16,220 bases of DNA from Actinomycetota bacterium (GTDB lineage: Bacteria > Actinomycetota > Actinomycetes > Nanopelagicales > Nanopelagicaceae), in contig WLRE01000017.1 in the NCBI GenBank assembly GCA_009698045.1, positions 1 through 16,220 on the forward strand. The letters run 5' to 3'. A program made the position numbers and the translations under genes. The notes under the pieces are model-generated. The model saw only the letters and a list, made by a program, of their open reading frames with translations. It was not told where the DNA came from and did not search any database. Of the stretch, positions 14,071-16,220 are shown piece after piece. How positions within the stretch are numbered: position 1 is the stretch's first letter; every line of letters starts with the position of its first letter.

Positions 14071-15092
14071 AGCTTCTCTAGCTGCGCCTGCTTTGATTGA
14101 GTCGTAACCCAGAGGTTCCGAAAAAGCGTTAAGGCAACAACCACAGGTAGTACATACCAAGCATTTGCGCCTGAATGAAAGGCAAGATTTGTGCCTTCTA
14201 AGGCAATAACAATCATTAACGTACCTGTCAAATCGTCTCCAATAAGAAAGTCATACCAGAAATAGCCAAATGCTTTAAGTGATGAAATCCAACCTCGTTC
14301 TTGAAGGACTGCCACTGAATCGGCTTCATCAAAATCAGGTGCGGCCTTGGCGGGTATTGCTAATGTGGCTTTTCTTGAGCGCAGCCAAGTAATGAACCCA
14401 TAGGAGAGCGCAACCAAGAAAGCAATAATTCCCAGAATGGAGAGATCGTCGCCCGGCCACTGTGCGCCTGCACCTTCAGCGCCCCAGAAAATTCCAAAGG
14501 CGGTCAGCATTATTCCGACGGTAAATTTCATAGAGTTTTCTGGAACCCGCGAAAGAGGCGTGCGAAGAAGTGCGCCGGCAATAATCACGATAGCCACCGC
14601 TGACAGCGCGGCAATACTTGCAAGACCGATGTCATTCTGAACGGAACCAAAGGTCAGAACAATAAATGCAACTTCTAAGCCTTCCAGCAGAACGCCTTTA
14701 AAGGAGAGTGTGAAGGCATACCAATCGGCTTCACCTAATCTGTTCTGACTTTGGACTGACTTCGCTGCTGCAACTTCTTCCTTAAATATTTGATCTTCAT
14801 CATGAAGCTCTTTAAAACCAGAGCTGCGCAGAATTGCTTTTCGAATCCATTGCAGTCCAAAGACGAGAAGAAGTGTTCCGACAAATATTCGAAGGGAGTT
14901 AATAGGAAGGCTAGAGATTGCTGGCCCGAAGATGGCAATGATGGCACCTAATAGCCCAAGGGCTGAGGCAGTACCGAGAAGTGCGGACTTCCAATCGCGT
15001 GAGATCCCCGCCGCTAAGACGATGGTTGTTGCTTCTACCGCCTCTACTGCGCAGGCAAGAAAGACAGCAAGGAAGAGTGCGAAACCGGTCAT
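14067..15092 (-). CDS. COG4280-like integral membrane protein with duplicated ExxE helices
   Basis: 341 residues, about eight hydrophobic helices. I recognise it only as similar to actinobacterial COG4280 predicted membrane proteins of unknown function. The first helix carries ACAVEAVEATTIVLAAG (E17, E20), and a second, about 120 residues later, carries GVLLEGLEVAFIVLTFG (E137, E140). Intramembrane acidic ExxE pairs of this sort occur in metal transporters such as FTR1 (REGLE) and TMEM165/GDT1, so cation transport is plausible but unproven. A charged cytoplasmic loop (about 92-122) separates the halves; a third acidic helix (VIALEGTNLAFH) occurs near the C-terminus. The ATG overlaps the stop of the upstream kinase gene (ATGA). 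Confidence 0.8.
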   Translation of the reverse strand: MTGFALFLAVFLACAVEAVEATTIVLAAGISRDWKSALLGTASALGLLGAIIAIFGPAISSLPINSLRIFVGTLLLVFGLQWIRKAILRSSGFKELHDEDQIFKEEVAAAKSVQSQNRLGEADWYAFTLSFKGVLLEGLEVAFIVLTFGSVQNDIGLASIAALSAVAIVIIAGALLRTPLSRVPENSMKFTVGIMLTAFGIFWGAEGAGAQWPGDDLSILGIIAFLVALSYGFITWLRSRKATLAIPAKAAPDFDEADSVAVLQERGWISSLKAFGYFWYDFLIGDDLTGTLMIVIALEGTNLAFHSGANAWYVLPVVVALTLFRNLWVTTQSKQAQLEKL

Positions 15093-15727
15093 TGAGTCAG
15101 TGTAATTACTAAATCAGCTCTCATGACATCTTCGCGAACGCCTATCGCATTTCTTTCATCGGAACCCATGGTCCAAGCAATCGCTTCAGCGTGCGACATT
15201 CCAAAGCTCATATGCCGCTTAATCAGACGCTCCTGACGAATTTCGTCATCAATGTGGACAAACCAGGAGTGAGAAAGTAGCGGTGCCACTCTCTCCCATC
15301 CCCCGTGATTGTGTAAAAGATAATTTCCTTCGGTAATAACGAGTGGCACGCTTCTAGGAATAGCAATTGCGGCTTCAACTGGCGCATCAAGAACCCGATC
15401 AAAATCAGGGGCATAAATAATCTCATCGCGCTGAAACTTAAGCTGCTCAAGTAGTCCAACAAATGCATCAACTTCAAAGGTATCTGGTGCACCTTTTCGA
15501 TCGCGCCGATTTAGGTCATGGAGTTTGGAATTGACCATATGAAATCCATCCATTGGCGCAATCACAGCGAGCTCTGGACCAAGCGCGCTCACGATTGCTG
15601 AGGTGACCGTGGATTTCCCAGCGCCAGGTGCCCCAGTGACACCTAGGAGAGTTCGTATACCCTTTTCAGCAATCTCGCGTGCTAACTCAACGAGAAGTGG
15701 AAGGGTGAGTGGTTGTGGAGTGTTCAT
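15089..15727 (-). CDS. P-loop nucleoside/nucleotide kinase-like protein (uridine kinase/PanK-like family)
   Basis: 212 residues. The Walker A motif is GAPGAGKST (32-40), followed by APMDGFHM, the basic patch NRRDRKGAPDTFEVDAF, APDFDRVLDAP, and VITEGNYLL. This is the pattern of the uridine kinase/phosphoribulokinase/pantothenate kinase-like superfamily, specifically the short proteins annotated as 'nucleoside/nucleotide kinase family' (YggC/FrcK-like), which phosphorylate small alcohols or sugars. The substrate cannot be read from sequence. It begins 11 bases after the transketolase-like gene and overlaps the membrane protein gene, so it is the middle gene of a three-gene operon. Confidence 0.88.
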   Translation of the reverse strand: MNTPQPLTLPLLVELAREIAEKGIRTLLGVTGAPGAGKSTVTSAIVSALGPELAVIAPMDGFHMVNSKLHDLNRRDRKGAPDTFEVDAFVGLLEQLKFQRDEIIYAPDFDRVLDAPVEAAIAIPRSVPLVITEGNYLLHNHGGWERVAPLLSHSWFVHIDDEIRQERLIKRHMSFGMSHAEAIAWTMGSDERNAIGVREDVMRADLVITLTQ

Positions 15728-15738
15728 ACATTTTTAAT

Positions 15739-16220
15739 TCATACGTTGAGGCTAAGTGCAGCAAGCGCGCCATTAACAATGGAGCCAGCATCTAAATCAT
15801 GAATCTTGTACAGATCTTGAATTGTTCCGGACTGTCCAAATGAATCTACCCCCATTGCTACCTGTGGCATTCCAAGAGCAGAACCTAACCAAGCGAGTGC
15901 GTGCGATGCACCATCGTGAACAGAGACGATCGGTGCGCGCTCTGTGAAAATTGGGCGCATTGAACCTGGGAAGGATGGCGTATGTGCGGTACGAATGCCT
16001 TGTTTCAATGTCCGTTGCCACGCGCCATAGAGTCTTCCTGGAGAAGTTATATCCACTACATGTGCAATGACGCCTTCGGAGGCTAACTCTTTAGCTGCTT
16101 CTAATACTTCAGGCATTACCGATCCAGTGCCGACTAAATGAACTACGGGAGCATTTGGGTCTTCCTTGTGTGCACCCTGCACTAAGCGACCATCGACTAA
16201 CCGATATGCGCCTGCAAGTA
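15739..16220 (-). CDS. Transketolase / pyruvate dehydrogenase E1-type C-terminal domain protein (partial)
   Basis: Only the C-terminal 159 residues are in the window; the frame is open through the right edge and the GTG at 16182 is internal, since the upstream residues (AGAYRLVDGRLVQ) continue without a stop. Motifs VVHLVGTGSVMPEVLEAAKEL, VAHVVDITSPGRLYGAWQ (read as IAHVVDITSP), PIVSVHDGASHALAWLGSALG and GVDSFGQSGTIQDLYKIHDLD fit the C-terminal domain of thiamine-diphosphate enzymes (AceE-like pyruvate dehydrogenase or transketolase-like proteins). This domain does not bind the cofactor itself, so the reaction cannot be decided without the missing part. It is followed by the kinase gene 11 bases later. 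Confidence 0.8.
   Translation of the reverse strand, partial: LAGAYRLVDGRLVQGAHKEDPNAPVVHLVGTGSVMPEVLEAAKELASEGVIAHVVDITSPGRLYGAWQRTLKQGIRTAHTPSFPGSMRPIFTERAPIVSVHDGASHALAWLGSALGMPQVAMGVDSFGQSGTIQDLYKIHDLDAGSIVNGALAALSLNV

Noticed and set aside
15739..16182. A complete 147-aa gene starting at GTG 16182
   Set aside because: The frame stays open with family-like sequence up to the window edge, so the gene is truncated by the window and not started there.

Overview
The window looks like a chromosome segment of a small-genome freshwater actinobacterium, most likely of the acI group (Ca. Nanopelagicales: Planktophila/Nanopelagicus relatives). The basis is an actinorhodopsin with all proton-pump residues, a two-subunit CrtYc/CrtYd lycopene cyclase and a Brp/Blh retinal-forming oxygenase of actinobacterial type, moderate GC by eye, many GTG starts, and extreme compaction with 1-4 bp gene overlaps. 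The lineage is inferred, not proven. I see no rRNA, tRNA, insertion sequence, CRISPR array or phage gene, and no gene-free stretch longer than about 220 bases.

Layout. (1) 1-4006: a surface-protein locus. A large secreted LamG/glycine-rich/Ig-like protein runs leftward off the window edge. Opposite it are a secreted PA14/Ig-like protein and a membrane-anchored protein with a DUF1566 (Lcl)-type C-terminus. The two divergent genes share a homologous cysteine-containing Ig-like domain. (2) 4011-5093, minus strand: a DUF2061 membrane protein, a VanY-type D,D-carboxypeptidase, and an unlisted 56-residue membrane/coiled-coil protein whose start overlaps the vanY stop. (3) 5208-5684: a cysteine-free Rrf2 regulator, divergent from DUF2061 across a promoter with an inverted repeat, and overlapping the end of cysNC. 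(4) 5674-10082, minus strand: a tightly coupled operon of SAM methyltransferase, PAPS-dependent sulfotransferase, cysD and cysNC. It makes PAPS and carries an enzyme that would use it. No PAPS reductase is in view.

(5) 10137-12943: retinal and rhodopsin genes. blh (minus) diverges from crtYc-crtYd (plus); next come an unknown 79-residue membrane protein (minus) and actinorhodopsin (minus), which ends at a strong hairpin terminator. Lycopene is cyclised to beta-carotene, cleaved to retinal and loaded onto the pump; crtE, crtB and crtI must lie elsewhere. (6) 13162-14070: trhO, a tRNA wobble-uridine hydroxylase. (7) 14067-16220, minus strand: a transketolase/PDH-E1-type C-terminal domain protein (cut by the right edge), a P-loop nucleoside-kinase-like protein, and a COG4280-like membrane protein with two ExxE helices.

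Several first genes have a TANNNT box exactly six bases before the start codon and little or no Shine-Dalgarno sequence, which suggests leaderless transcription. Internal operon genes are instead coupled by overlaps.
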